Assembly (NCBI RefSeq): GCF_000208745.1
Contig: NC_030850.1
Span: 7,348,509 to 7,412,508 of the forward strand
Length of the DNA stretch: 64,000 nucleotides
Source: Theobroma cacao
Lineage: Eukaryota > Streptophyta > Magnoliopsida > Malvales > Malvaceae
Direction of reading: 5' to 3'
A model generated the notes under the pieces. The model was not told where the DNA came from. It saw nothing but the letters and a program-made list of their open reading frames with translations, and ran no database searches. Within the stretch, counting starts at the first letter, position 1, and each line of letters begins with the position of its first letter. Of this stretch, positions 10,741 to 24,100 are shown piece by piece. The position numbers and the translations under genes were made by a program.

Positions 10741-13700
10741 ATATGTTAGATTTATTTTTGGCTTTTTTTTTTCTCTTTAATTTGATAACTTTTCTATAAT
10801 AAGTTTGCAATGTTGGCGAAAAGTTTACTATGTTACAACTTACATTCTTTTGGTAAATCAAATTCTTTTTACTTGCTTCCTCTATCTGCTATGTTTATGA
10901 AGCAATATGGAGTTGGACCTTGAATATGCTTAGCTATCTTAACCTTTTGACTTTCCAAGCAGCACAAAAAGTGTTGTTACAAAATGAAAGGCTTCTTCTT
11001 AGATAACAAAAGTCTAAGATATAAGTGGTATTGCTCGAGCCGATTAGTGTGAAAAATGCCTAGAAGAAATATGTTATGGGCAATGTATCATACTGTAGCC
11101 AGTCTCTGGATTTGATTTGTAGGTGCTTGAATGCATTCAATTTCATATTGGGAAAGATTGATTTACACTAGATTTTAACTTTGTTTGTGTGTGTGCAGGG
11201 CCTTAGAGTCATGTTACCTTATGATTGCTTGCCATATGATAACTTGAAGTTAGTTGGGTGTTGGATGGTAGGAATTAGATGATGACAAGGAAATTTACTG
11301 ATGTAGACTCGTCTACCACCAAAAGGGCATTAAAAAAATTTCATGTATTTGTATTGGTATCAAACATAGAAAATTTCTTTTCTTTGAAATATTGTGTGTG
11401 TGTGTTTTGTTTTCTCAACTGAGGAATTCCATATTATTCTGCATTTCCCCAATCATTCTTCCTTTCCAGAAATAAAGGATTATCATTAGAACCTGACCCA
11501 TGACTTCAAACACCAGGGAACAAGAAGCCTGCATCTAAGAGACATCCTGGCAGTCTGTGCTTGACTTTAATCAAAGGGTGGAAGGAGACATCTCCAAGTT
11601 ACAACTTAATTTTAAGTTTAAATATTTCAGGTAAAAATCTCAAAAATAAAAGAATAAGTTTGTTTTTGATAATACGGTTAGAGAATATTTTCAAATGTTT
11701 TGTTTAAATCTATTTTTTTTAAATTTCTTGCAAATGCATTCTTTCGTATCGATTTAATGCATTTAAGATTTTATTCTAAAAATGTTCCAATCAAGGATTG
11801 AATTTCGATTAACAAGAAAATGGATTCTTTTCCTTACTAACTAAATTAACTCACGTGGATGTACTAAGATTATATTCTCAAAATGTTCTAAGTAATAATT
11901 TAAATTCTTATTAATAAGAAAATAGACTCTTCTCCTTGCTAATTAAATTAACTCGAGCAGACGAGAGGTGAACTTTTGTATGAAAAAAGGATTATTTGGT
12001 ATTGTTTAACTTAAGATAGTATCTGAAAAGGTATATGAACAAAAATGCTGCACATTGTGCACTTTTTTTGACAAAACTTTTTTTGTTTTATTTGACACAT
12101 GCAGCCCATCACCAACTATTCTAGTATTCTCCGTAAAAGGGAATGACTCTAAATGTGGTCATTTTCCACCCACCAAACTTCCTAAATGCTTATATATCTA
12201 ACTTTAGTCATCTAAAAACCTGAGTTTTTCTGATATTTTAGCTGAAGGCTACCATATTGGGTTTGGTGAGTCCCAACAGGGCTTAGGAATTAGGACTGCC
12301 AATCTGATTTCACTTTCCATGCCACTATAGGAAAGTGGATTCTGCTCCAATAATCCTCCATTTTTGTCTTTCACTTTTTGGCTGTGCAAATGGTTTCTTG
12401 CATAACCTTAAGTGGTTCAGATTCCAGAAAGGCAGCGTATACTCCACTTTCATGGAGAAAAGGTTAAGAACATGTGCTTATTGATTAAAAGAAATTCAAA
12501 GAACATGCATGTCATATGGCAGAAAATGGGGATTTTTCCATGCTCTTTCACATCTGAATGGATGTTTAAGAATAGGGTTTAAATTTATACCCAGAGGTCT
12601 AGATTACATGCATCTACTGAAGAACCAAGGAATCCCTTATTGCCATTTTTTACGCCCTTAATTTATCATTGGTTTGCAAGGTATTGAAGGCAGGCCAATC
12701 TCCTTTTCCTCTCCATCAAAATGGGAGGAGGAGAAAGATGAAAATGTTTTTTGGTACTTCTAGAAAAACTGGGTTTAAATACAAGTGGTAAATTTTGGTT
12801 TGAAATTTGCCAAGCTTTGGGTGCTGTGAACTCAGGGTTACAGCTAAGCAAAAGGATTCTTGCAAAAATTATCTTGTTTGTTTTCATAATAAGCAGAGAA
12901 AGTTCTGTTGCCTTCTTTCTGCTTATTCTCGGATATATTGTTTTTGTAATAAGTCCTTCTATTTTATTAAGATAAATAAAATGAATTTATTATTATATAT
13001 AATAAAAGATGTGTTGCTTTTAAATTGCCAATAAACAAAATATTTTTCATTGTCATTAGCCATTATTTTAGTAAGTCAGCCAATGAATAGAATGTCAATG
13101 TTGAACCATACTGGCAAATTGGTATAAGATGTGTCAGCCTAGCCTGACCAAGCCAAAAATATGCAATCACTGATTAACATAAAGTAAACATTTATTTAGC
13201 TCCAGATAACCCTGTCACTGGTTGTTGCTAGCATTTTTCCAGTTTAGGAAAGATCCTAGCAGCATCAGCCTTGATATGCTAGCTAGTTGAAATCTGAATA
13301 GAATGATGGAAGAAGGTGAAATTAAAAATATAAAGAAGAAGAAGAAGAAGAGCATATAGCCCAAAAACTTAATTAGGGTAAAACTATAACTATATCATGG
13401 TAAAATTAAAAGGTATATAATTTTATAATTTTATAATTGGGTCGAATTATGTCCAATTAAGACATAAAATACAAATATCTTTGAATTTAAAATAATTTTA
13501 CAAGATGTCAATGTATGTGTTTGTAAGAGTAAGACAGTGTTAGAGCAAGACTCAAATAAATCAATATATATATATATATAAACCAAAAAAAAAAAAGGAA
13601 GAAGAATAAGCAGAAGCAAGTTGATACAGATTAGTGTTAGCCATTCATCTGGCAGGCAAGGTGGTTGAAGAAGGAAGGATGATCCCATCCGGGTTGACTG

Positions 13701-15154
13701 GCTCCACTGTCCTAATAGCCTAATAGCCTAGCAGGTCAACATTGGACGACTCCTCACTAATTTGGCACTCCCTTTTATTTACACATTAAAAAAAAAACAA
13801 ACAAAAACCTTGTTTCAATCATGAAGCAGTCAGAATTGAATAGTGATAAATTTTGAAAAAAAAGGTAGAAAATGGCCTACTTTTTTACCATTGAGTCTAT
13901 CAGTAAAATAGAATTCAACTTGTGCATGTAAAATTGGATTTACTGCCCCTTAATTTTACTGATCCGGCATTCATTCAGCTATTTTGTGTAGGAAGAGGAA
14001 TTTTTTTAAAAAACCATAATTGATGAATGAGGATGCCAATAATTCAACACCGGTAAATGGGATGGGATGGGATGGAGGAAAAGGGTAAGGACAATTCACA
14101 TAGTAGAATTGAATGAATATTTCCAATCAGTTGGACTTTAGGCCACTCTAGTACCCACAATCCCAAGCCCTTTAGCTTGGTCAAAAGTTCGATGCCGGCA
14201 GATTAAAAATGCATTTGACCAATATATTTATTTGTAAAATAATAATATGATATAGATATAAAATATGAAATTATATGATATCAGATTTCTAACTTATTAA
14301 CTATACTAAATAATTTAGTGACATATGATATAAGATATTTTGTACGAAATTTTGATGAGTAGAATTTATATATAATTTAAAGAAGAAAAATTCGAAGCTT
14401 ACTCTTTAAGTAAGAGATAATGCATCAATCAATGAAGTAAATGTTCAAGTGCAATATAAATATTTATTTGATTTAAATAAAAATAAAAAAATAAAAAATA
14501 AAAAATTTTATTTAAATAATGATTTTTTAAAATATTATATCTAAAATTATTTTATTAAGGGTGTATAAGGATATATTGGCGCTAGCAAAGACAAAAGGTG
14601 GTTGGAAGGAGCAATCTTGAATTGGTTGTTTTAGGTAATGAGCAGTGTGGGAGCAGTGGGCAGGGTCCAATTAAGCAAATAAAGGCAACTGAACACGTAA
14701 TAAGGCCGAAGACAAGAAAACAAGTTCAAGCATTCAACGACCCAACGCGAAAACAACGAAAATTCAAAACCAAAAAGGAAAAAAGGTATTAAAAAAGAGA
14801 ATCTTTTCCCATCTTTTTTCAAATCTGAAACAAAAAAAGAAGTTTGGGAGTTGGAAGGAAGAGCCACCTGTTTGTATACGTTATCAAACTCTTTGAGCTC
14901 TTAGGCCTTTCCACTTGCTCTCATATTCTTCTTTTTCTTTGATTTTCTCGCTCAAATCTCAAGAGGGTCTCTACTTTTTTGTCCTCTCAGTTTCCAAATC
15001 TTCTTCTTGTTTTTTTTTTTTTGGATTCTCACTCATTGAACTTTGGTGGGTTCTTTTTTGATTATTCGAAGTTTACGTTTAAATATATATATACATATAT
15101 ATATATAATTTGAATGCTCTTTTTGCATACAAAGCTATCAAGTTCTGAGCTTTG
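10741..15154. other. Intergenic region between ABCI10-like and GONST1-like genes
   Basis: About 4.4 kb without a supported gene. It starts with the probable 3' UTR of the ABC gene. It contains a tandem duplication near 11767-11965, an (AGA)n stretch near 13336-13350, a short (TA)n at about 13565-13580 and several A/T-rich tracts. A pyrimidine-rich stretch from about 14880 to 15060 looks like the 5' UTR of the downstream gene. Short ORFs here have no protein-like features. Confidence 0.5.
11764..11966. repeat. Imperfect tandem duplication, about 101-bp unit
   Basis: The block beginning AAGATTTTATTCT at 11766 recurs as AAGATTATATTCT about 101 bp later. The shared order is a TGTTC(C/T)AA motif, a TTAA(C/T)AAGAAAAT motif and CTAA(C/T)TAAATTAACTC. 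Non-coding. Confidence 0.7.
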
Positions 15155-18100
15155 ATGGGTTCAAGGTATTTTCTCTTTCCGGGTTTTCCCTTTTTTTCTG
15201 ATTTTTTTTTTGTTTTTGCTGTTACTATAAAGTTTGATTCTTTGCTTATGAACATCAAGTGGGTAATTATCTAGCTCTGGGTTTTATCCAAGTGTTAAAT
15301 TATAAAATTTGGATATTGATAATAAATTTATCTGTTAATTATCTGTATTTTTTCCTTTTTTAGAAATAAGGTGCTGATCAACATTTAAATTTGAAAGTGT
15401 ATGTTACATTTAATGCTAGTATTAATATGTAATGCTTACCGTGGTAAGTTACAATTTAGGCTTGATAACAAATCGCACCAGCTGATGTAGTTTTTTATAT
15501 CATATAAAAGGCTTTTGTTTTTGATGAGTTATATCAACTCTGAACTGAATCAGAGAAGATCAAATATTCGGAAACTTTGTATGGTAATTATTTCATTCTA
15601 AACATAAATAAAAAGTACATCTTTTAATCTGCTTACTTAGGTCTGTTTGTAGGTATAATTAAGTTAGCTGTACCAATTTTTTTTTTTTAATTTTGTTGCT
15701 AATTTGATTATGTGTATCTTTTTGTTAATGTGGGCTAATCATATATTTCAAAATCGTTTATAGAAGAACATGATTGAGCTAAACTGGGTATGCAGATGTC
15801 ATTTAGGTCTTGTTGGCTGATAGACATATGATTTAGAAAGTAATGACCATTTTTCTATGATTATATTTTTGGAATCAAGGACCTTTTTATTGGTAAAGGC
15901 ATAGGCTTTTTGATGAACCTCTAGCTCCATTGCATGCTTAGCAATTGGATCACCATTGTTGCATGCATCTATGTTATGCAAATTTCTTTAATGTGCCCCG
16001 TGCGAAAACTCAATTCAGAGTATCAATTTGAAGCAGAAATAGTTTTCCTTGAAAGCTTTTGAAGAAAGCAATTTGTAGCATCATCTAAAAAGAGTCAAAA
16101 TGTTGAAAAGAAAGTAGTGCAGGTATTACTAAATGATTTTGGAATTATTGTTGTCAAAAATGAAATTAATATGATTTACAAGATAATTTTCATTTCCGAA
16201 AGCAACAAGGAAATAATAACTGAAGGTTTAGTAAAGCTTGTCTAGTTCAACAAATATAGTTGTCTATATCCTCTTCTTTTGGTTCCTAGGTCTTTAGTTT
16301 CCCTGATTCATCATCATGCCTTTTAGTTGTTGACTTTATTTCTGGCAAGAACAAACTCTTGGTGCTACATTTTGTGTAATTTGAAACATTAAAATTTGAC
16401 TAGTTAACCATAGTTTCTGTTACTGTTATCGTCTATACTTGATTCTGTAAATTTACAGTTTTGAATTTGTAGCTTAAAACTGATGCTTGGATATGTCTTT
16501 TGTTTGGAAGAACTTTGTCAATAGGTGCATCTCTAGATTCTCCTGATGCTCCTTTTGAAAGAAATCACACCGAAAATGTCAGTATGGTTTCCCTTAAATT
16601 TCATGAGTCAAATGGGGTGCTAGATCAGGGACATCAAGTCTCTAGTCCAGTGAGAAGAGATGTAGTTAGCAGGTATGGTTTAGTTATTTAAGGATTAGGT
16701 TACATTTGGTGTACTTAAGTGATTTATTTTGCTTCTGCATTTCTGATAACGCTTCTCATATTATTCAGTCCTCCTTTACAGTTCTTCAAATTTAAGTTGT
16801 TGAATGTGGGGTAATATGTGTTTTTGTTAGAAATTCTTTTCCCTTCTCAGCTGTAAATGTGATTCCACACTGTATAATGCTTCTCAAAAATGCTTCTAAT
16901 GCATGAAAAAAACACAGGGATTTTTTTTTGACTTTATGGCTTTGTTACTTGAACTTTCCCCCCATTCATTTTGTATGGGGAGTATTCGGGCATGAAGAAG
17001 AGAGGATAGAGGGTGGAAGGAAGGTGGCGTGGAAAGATAACTTTCATTCTAGTTACCAAATAAGTTGCAAGCTAGTATCTGCTTTAAAATGGTGTTTAAT
17101 TTTGAAGGGAAAAAAGTGACTGTTATGTGGTTCTTGTGTTTGATGGTGAGTACTTTTTGGGGGGAGGGGGCAGGGGAGCTGAGACAGGAGGGAGGGTGAT
17201 GCCACAGATCAATATCATTCAAACTGCACTGCTTCTAGATGTGGTTTAGTTTAGGAACTAAAGAATGAGTATGCTTTTTTTTTCTTAAATTTTTTTTGGT
17301 GAGTGTGTGATGAAAACACAAGGTTCTTAACATTATAGATACATGATTTCTCTTTTCTCCATTTATTTTGTATGGGGGTGTTTTTGGTGGTGGAGAGGAG
17401 AGGATTGGAGGGAGGTGTCTTTGAAAAGATTGGCCTGTTTGGCTGGAAATTGAATATGCTTCCAGATGTGGTTTAGTACTTTAGTTGTATAGGAAAAGCA
17501 TTTGCTATCAGCAGTAGCTATAATTTACTTTGGTCAGTTATGCTAATACTTGTAAGAGAGGCTTGATTGTATCTTTCTTTTTGTTCAAACAGCCGTGTAC
17601 AGTGTTGATTTTTTTTTTTCCTTCTTTTCTTTTTCCTTTTCATTTTGCTTTAATGTGAAAGATGATTGGGGGGGTGGGGGGGTGGAGGGAGGGTGCATGT
17701 TGAGGAACCAGGTTGAATGCATTCCATTACACAATTGTAAATAAAAGTGCAGGACAGAATCATTTTTAAATACAGTTGCTTGTCTGTTTGACTAGTCGAA
17801 CATGGGCTAGTTCATCATTTATGGGTGCTGAACCAAGAAATTCCTTATGAAGGTAGTTGAATTCTATTCAAACGTAAAAGAATATATGGTTTTCTCTTTT
17901 TCTGAACAAAGGATTTGATGGATAATTCAGGAGTATAGAGTGCCAATTAGGAAAAAGTCCCATTAGTTGGTTAGTTTCGTGTTACCTGTTATATATGCTT
18001 CATTTCGTCGTCTCTTTTTTTTTTCCTATCAATTCTTGTTGTATCTTTGGGTACTCTGATGTGACTTGGAATTAAAGTGGCAGTATAGTTATTGTAATTC

Positions 18101-21100
18101 TAAAAATGTTGAAGGTCTTTTCCTTCCCCAAGGGTTCCCATGGTCCCCCTCCCCCATTCCTTTTCTCTCCAGTGGGTTCAACTTGTTTGTGGCTTTGCAT
18201 ATCTTGCTTTTTTTTATAATAATTTTCTATTTAACTTAGCAAATGCAATGAGATGTGAGATTTTTAATAGTGGCTATTGATTAATATTTTTTGTTAATAT
18301 AGGTCATTATCTGCAGTAAAGGTCCATGAAAATGATGAAATGGACCTGGAGAGTGGTAAGTTGGAAAAGGACAGAGATAAAACAATACGTAGTAACAAGA
18401 TAGTTAAAATACAAAATCAGGCCTTAGTATCTGGCCTTGCATATTGTATTTCCTCCTGCAGTATGATACTGGTAAACAAATTTGTGCTCTCTAGCTATGA
18501 TTTCAACGCGGGGATATCTTTGATGCTGTACCAGGTATTTTACTTTAACTAATATTCGTAGTTATGCTAGGATTTTTAATTTTATATCATAGCAGCAAAT
18601 TTTTTATGTGCGAGTCAATATATTGGTTCAAAAACGGTTTCGATCTCTTTACAAGCTCTTGACTCTTTCTGCCTGCAGAACTTTATATCCGTTGTTATTG
18701 TCTCTATACTGAGTTCTTTGGGCCTAATATCGACAGAACCACTAACGTGGAGATTGATTAAAGTCTGGTTACCTGTGAATGTCATATTTGTCGGGATGCT
18801 TGTTACAAGCATGTTTAGGTATGACGTGTATTTCTTGTATATGGTCATCTTGGTGAATCCTTCTTTGATTCTATTTTTATATATGCATCAGCTGAAAGAA
18901 TATTTAAAATTTCGATTTTGTAATTTTAGTACTAGTGAATCAGTAACCTGCTACCATTTGAAGAAATTAGTCCTCTTTTGCTTAACATCATCAAGGCTGT
19001 TTCATACTTTTGTTTTCAAGAGTTTTTCGGTTTTCAGGTTTTATTTTTAAAGACAGGATTACCAGGATAATTGTCTATCTTTATAGTTGAATTGTAGCTT
19101 TTTTTGGTACTTACAAATGCAAGCTTAGATATTGCCACTTGTGAATCAAGGTTCCTGTTGGCAAGAAGTTTTACCTCTAGTTAATTAACCTAAAAGAAAA
19201 ATGAAAAGACTTTTGTCTCCCACGTCGATTTCTTGTCGTTAATTGACTCTAACTAAAAACAACATAGAACTCAACAATACTCAATAGAGTCTAAATTGGT
19301 CATTTTAAAAGCGTAAATTGTGTCTCAGTTGGAGTTTGCATATACTTTGAAGGTGAAGGCTGTGGGTTGGGAAAGACAGAAAAAATAAGAAAGAAAGAGA
19401 GATTTACTACAGGATGAATTCCAATATTGCATGTCATAGATTCCTTCCCTCACTCTCTGATTTTTGCTGATGGCTCTGCATTAGAAAACCTTTTCATATG
19501 GTTACGTCTGGAAACTGAACCATGTTTCTTAAGTTCATCGTTTGCTATTTCTTTCCAAATCTTGTTAGACCATGAAACTTGAAAATGTCTAATATATTTA
19601 ATGGGACTGGCCTAGAATTTCCACACTCGTTTCTGGATCTTTACGTGAAGGTTATAACGTACTTATGGCTCTTCCTTTTTTTATGTGTTTGCCACTTCTA
19701 TTAGAAATTATTCTTTCTAGTGATTAATAAATTTTGCTTTAGCCTATTGTCAAAAATGATGTGGACACAGATATTTAAATTGCACATCAGATTCAGTTAA
19801 AAGAAAATGTGGTGCATTCCTGTAGGACATATGACACAAAAATTTGGTGCTATTCACTTATGGTTCATTTAGTCTGGGCTATAAGGGGGATGCCATTTGA
19901 TTGTTATGGCTGATTCTGCATATTTGGGTAAGAGCTGAATTAGAGAATTTGTTTTCTAGACACATTTGTGCTTGACACTCATGCTTAGAGTGATGTAAAG
20001 TTGTTCTGTTCATTCAAAAAGGGAAAAAAATGTTAGAGTTCTATAGTGTAAATAGAAATATTAGGTTGGAATTATTTACAATAATAGTGAATCATTAAAA
20101 TGTCATATTCCTAAAGCAATAATGCCTTAAAGTGTGAAGTTTTTAACTTACATTTAATTATTACTGTTTTGATTGCTTGTTATCTGTGCTTTGCCTAGGA
20201 TGTGTCCATTAATGAAATCCATCTTGATTTCAATCACAAATTTTACATGTTTGATTTAGATGTTTAGTTTTAGAATTTCTTGGAAAACTCAAGAAATCAT
20301 ATGGTCTATAGCATTTTGATTCTGCTTGTTATTTTGCCAGAGATTATCTGAGGTGGGAGTAGTTGGAACATTCAGTTGTTAGTGCTTAGCCACTGTTAAT
20401 TGCATCGTGTTGAAAGGCTATTTTTGCGTAAAGAATGCTGTCATGAATAATTGGTCAATGCTCAAAGGAAATTCATCTTTTATTGTAGCTTAACTGCAAT
20501 TTTTGCTTTCTGCAGTTTGAAATATATTAATGTAGCCATGGTCACGGTCCTGAAGAATGTCACTAATGTAATTACTGCAGTTGGTGAAATGTATCTATTT
20601 AAGAAGCATCATGATAGCAGGGTGTGGACTGCTTTGTTCTTAATGGTATGCTAATTGACTCAGTTTATTCGAGAAATGTGAATATGAAATTGAGAATAAT
20701 TTTTAATCAACATATTGCTCTTCTTATATTAGCTTGATGCTGCCTCTCATGGTATCTCCTTTTTCTTTAATAATTTTTATTTTCCCCCGATATTCCTTTT
20801 CAATCAAACACATATTTTTAAGAAAGAAATAATTTTAAATAAATTGTATCATTTACACTGTTACCTTCTAGGAAATACAATATCAAGTTGCTTTGGGGGT
20901 TTGTCCATTTATTTGTGGAAAGTTCAAAAGGATTTTTCCACCAGACTAGAGTGTCTATAAGAAATCAGGTTCTTTATGAAGATGTTCTTATCCAACAGAT
21001 AGAGATATTTTATAAGATAGTCAATCGGGAAAATAATCAGTTTAACATGATTTTGCCTATGTACTTGGTCTATTATCACTTCTAAATCACATTTCAGGTT

Positions 21101-24100
21101 GTCTCTATAAGAAATTGGGTTTCTTTTGAAGATGGTCTTATCTAACAGCGAGATATCTCATAACATGCTCATTTTGAAGAGAAATCAGCTTAACAAGATT
21201 TTACCTCTGTATTGTGCAGATTATTTCAGCAGTTTCTGGAGGGATAACTGATCTATCATTTCATGCCATTGGATATTCATGGCAGATTATAAACTGCTTC
21301 TTAACTGCATCGTATTCTGTGAGTATATAATGATGTTATGACTTTCAATTTTTAACTTTTAAGATTTTTTTTGTTTAACAAAGGTCATAGTCACAGTTTT
21401 GTGGGCTTGTCTTATCAGTTTGAGCTATTTTCTCATCTGATATTGGAAAAGAGAAGTCTTTGCTTGTGCTTCCATTTGCTAGTCGATATCTCATTCCAAT
21501 GGCAAATTGACGTACCAATACAGTGGTATTACAAATTTAAATTTTTATAGTTTTAAAAATATTAATTAAGCAACTTGAATTTTGGACTGCACAAAATTTC
21601 TTTTTCTGAAGAACAATACAAGGGATGCTTTTAATTAAGCCTACGTGACTTAATCTGGCAAAAAAGCACCTAGTTGTGTGAAATTTTTGGATGGCAGAAG
21701 ATGTTTTATGCTTTAATTAATACAATCTCTTCTTGAAAACATCGTTTCATTAATCTATTGCTGATGTAATAAGCTTCATTTGGAGTCTGATAATAGTATT
21801 GTAGAAGCCTACTCCTTGTACAAATGAAAAGTAAATTAGAGTATCTAATTGCAGCAATAAGATAAATTATCTGTATGCAGAAATGGAGTATGTTAATAAT
21901 GAATTAGCCCTTTTCCCTCAAATTATAGTGCTTTTAAATTCATTATATAGAACATGCTCTTTTATGTTAATAATGAATTAGCCCTTTTCTCTCAAATTAT
22001 AGTGCTTTTAAATTTATCATATAGAACATGCTCTTTTTCTATCCACTCCTTTCAGGATCAGTCGTGGTCTTACAAACTCTACCGATGGTATGAACGAATC
22101 CCTTTCTTCATACAAATGTGTAAAAGATGCTAGCCACACCAAAAGCCGAGTACTCTTCCATTGAGTTAGCAGCCCAAAAAAAAAATAGAATGTGTAGATA
22201 CAATAAAAAAAATGGATTGCACAATGCAATCAAAACACGAAATTGGCAAAAGTTTTAATAAAATATAATTGATTCTGAACATTCTATGTTTAGAATAGAT
22301 AAAAATACACGAAATTCTCAGATAAAAACATGGAATTAGAATAAGTGAAAATTTTTCTTGAAATTTCTTTGCTATCTATTTCGAAATAATGTACCATGAT
22401 GTTAAATAGAAGAAATCACTTGGTACTAAATCAAATATCATGTTAACATATCGGTACTTTATTGTCATGCCTATTGGGTGCAAAACCATGTGCATTAGAA
22501 ATCTTCAATAAGGTAAGCATCTAAAACCACAAGAGTGTAAATATGATCAGAAGCTTGTGTTTGTGTAAGTTAATGAATATTTCTCGGGGAAGCTTCTGTA
22601 GGCTCAAATTGCATATAGAGCAATGCTGATGTTATAGTAGAGATGTTCAAGACATCCATGTAGCATATTTGTTGGGATTTAAGGTCTCAGATTATTTTGA
22701 TTCACTGGGTTTTTTTGCCAAAGTTTCAATTGGTCGTGCATCCTAAAGGTTGTAATAAGTGGTGCCATGAATTCAAGTCTCAGTCTTGAACACTCAAAAG
22801 TAGATTTACGATATAGTTGCAAATTCCATTTGTAGATACTTAATATAGCTAGTCCTGGTTCATGCTTTGTTTTTCTCCTAATTTTGCAATTATGGCTGGC
22901 AAATTGTTTATTCATCTCTAGTTCATTCATTTTTCTTTTAAATCTAAAATCATAAATGACTGATTGCTCATCTATTTATTTTTATTGGTGCAGCTGACCC
23001 TACGTAGAGTCATGGATACTGCAAAGCAGGTCACCAAATCTGGGAACTTGAATGAATTTTCAATGGTCTTGCTTAATAACACACTTTCATTGCCTTTGGG
23101 GATTCTTCTTATTTTTGTTTTCAGGGAGGTTGATTATCTCTGCACAACGTGAGTGTTTTTATTCCCCTATCATTATTCATGTTAGAACTTCAAAGCATAT
23201 TTTCTCCATTTATTTGCTTTATGGTAATTTTTCACAGTAAATAATATGGTTGCTCTGTGTAACAGGATACATTAGTTATTATAACAATGTATCTTTTCAT
23301 TATAAATAAATATATTATAACAATTTATTTATCTATTATAAACATAGATGCTCTTTTCATGGTCAAATGTTGTAACTCACTTGATATTAGTTGGATTCCA
23401 TTAGTTATTATGACAATTGAATGAGTCTCCCCATCATACTCTGTGTAACATGATACATTTTTATGTCAGTGTTCATTTTACAAATGTAGCAAATTATAAG
23501 AGTCTTAACATGTTCTATGGATTATACATTTAACTAGGGAATGTCTCTTTGTTTCTTGCTTGAGATATTGCTTGAAATTTCTAGAGTTGACTAGTTGAAG
23601 GCACTCCAGAGTATCAATTCAATTGAACAAGGGACAACTGTATGCTGCTAACGGGTTGTCTTAATTGTAAACCCTAAATTTTCATTGACTCTCTCTGCTA
23701 GATGTACACGATATAAGCACTATCATTACATCACCTGTTCAACTTGTGATCTGTGTTTTGAATAGTATTGTACCTTCTCTTTTCCTTCTACAATTTACAT
23801 TCATTGGTTGAAGTCCTTTTTTTTTTAATTTTTCAGCATAATTTTCAACTTCTGCTATTCTAAAAGTTTACAGTTACATTATATCACAGCCCATTACATC
23901 ACCTGTTCAACTTGTGATCTGTGTTTTGAATAGTATTGTACCTTCTCTTTTCCTTCTACAATTTACATTCATTGGTTGAAGTCCTTTTTTTTTTTTTTTT
24001 TTTTTTTTAATTTTTCAGCATAATTTTCAACTTCTGCTATTCTAAAAGTTTACAGTTACATTATATCACAACCCATTACAGCACTTCAAATTTTGCTTGG

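Noticed and set aside
14598..14867. Overlapping ORFs on both strands
   Set aside because: Low-complexity Lys/Arg- or Phe-rich translations in the presumed promoter/5' UTR; no protein signature.
22139..22175. A functional tRNA-Lys gene
   Set aside because: Only the 5' exon of plastid trnK is present and it carries mutations; the 3' exon is missing.
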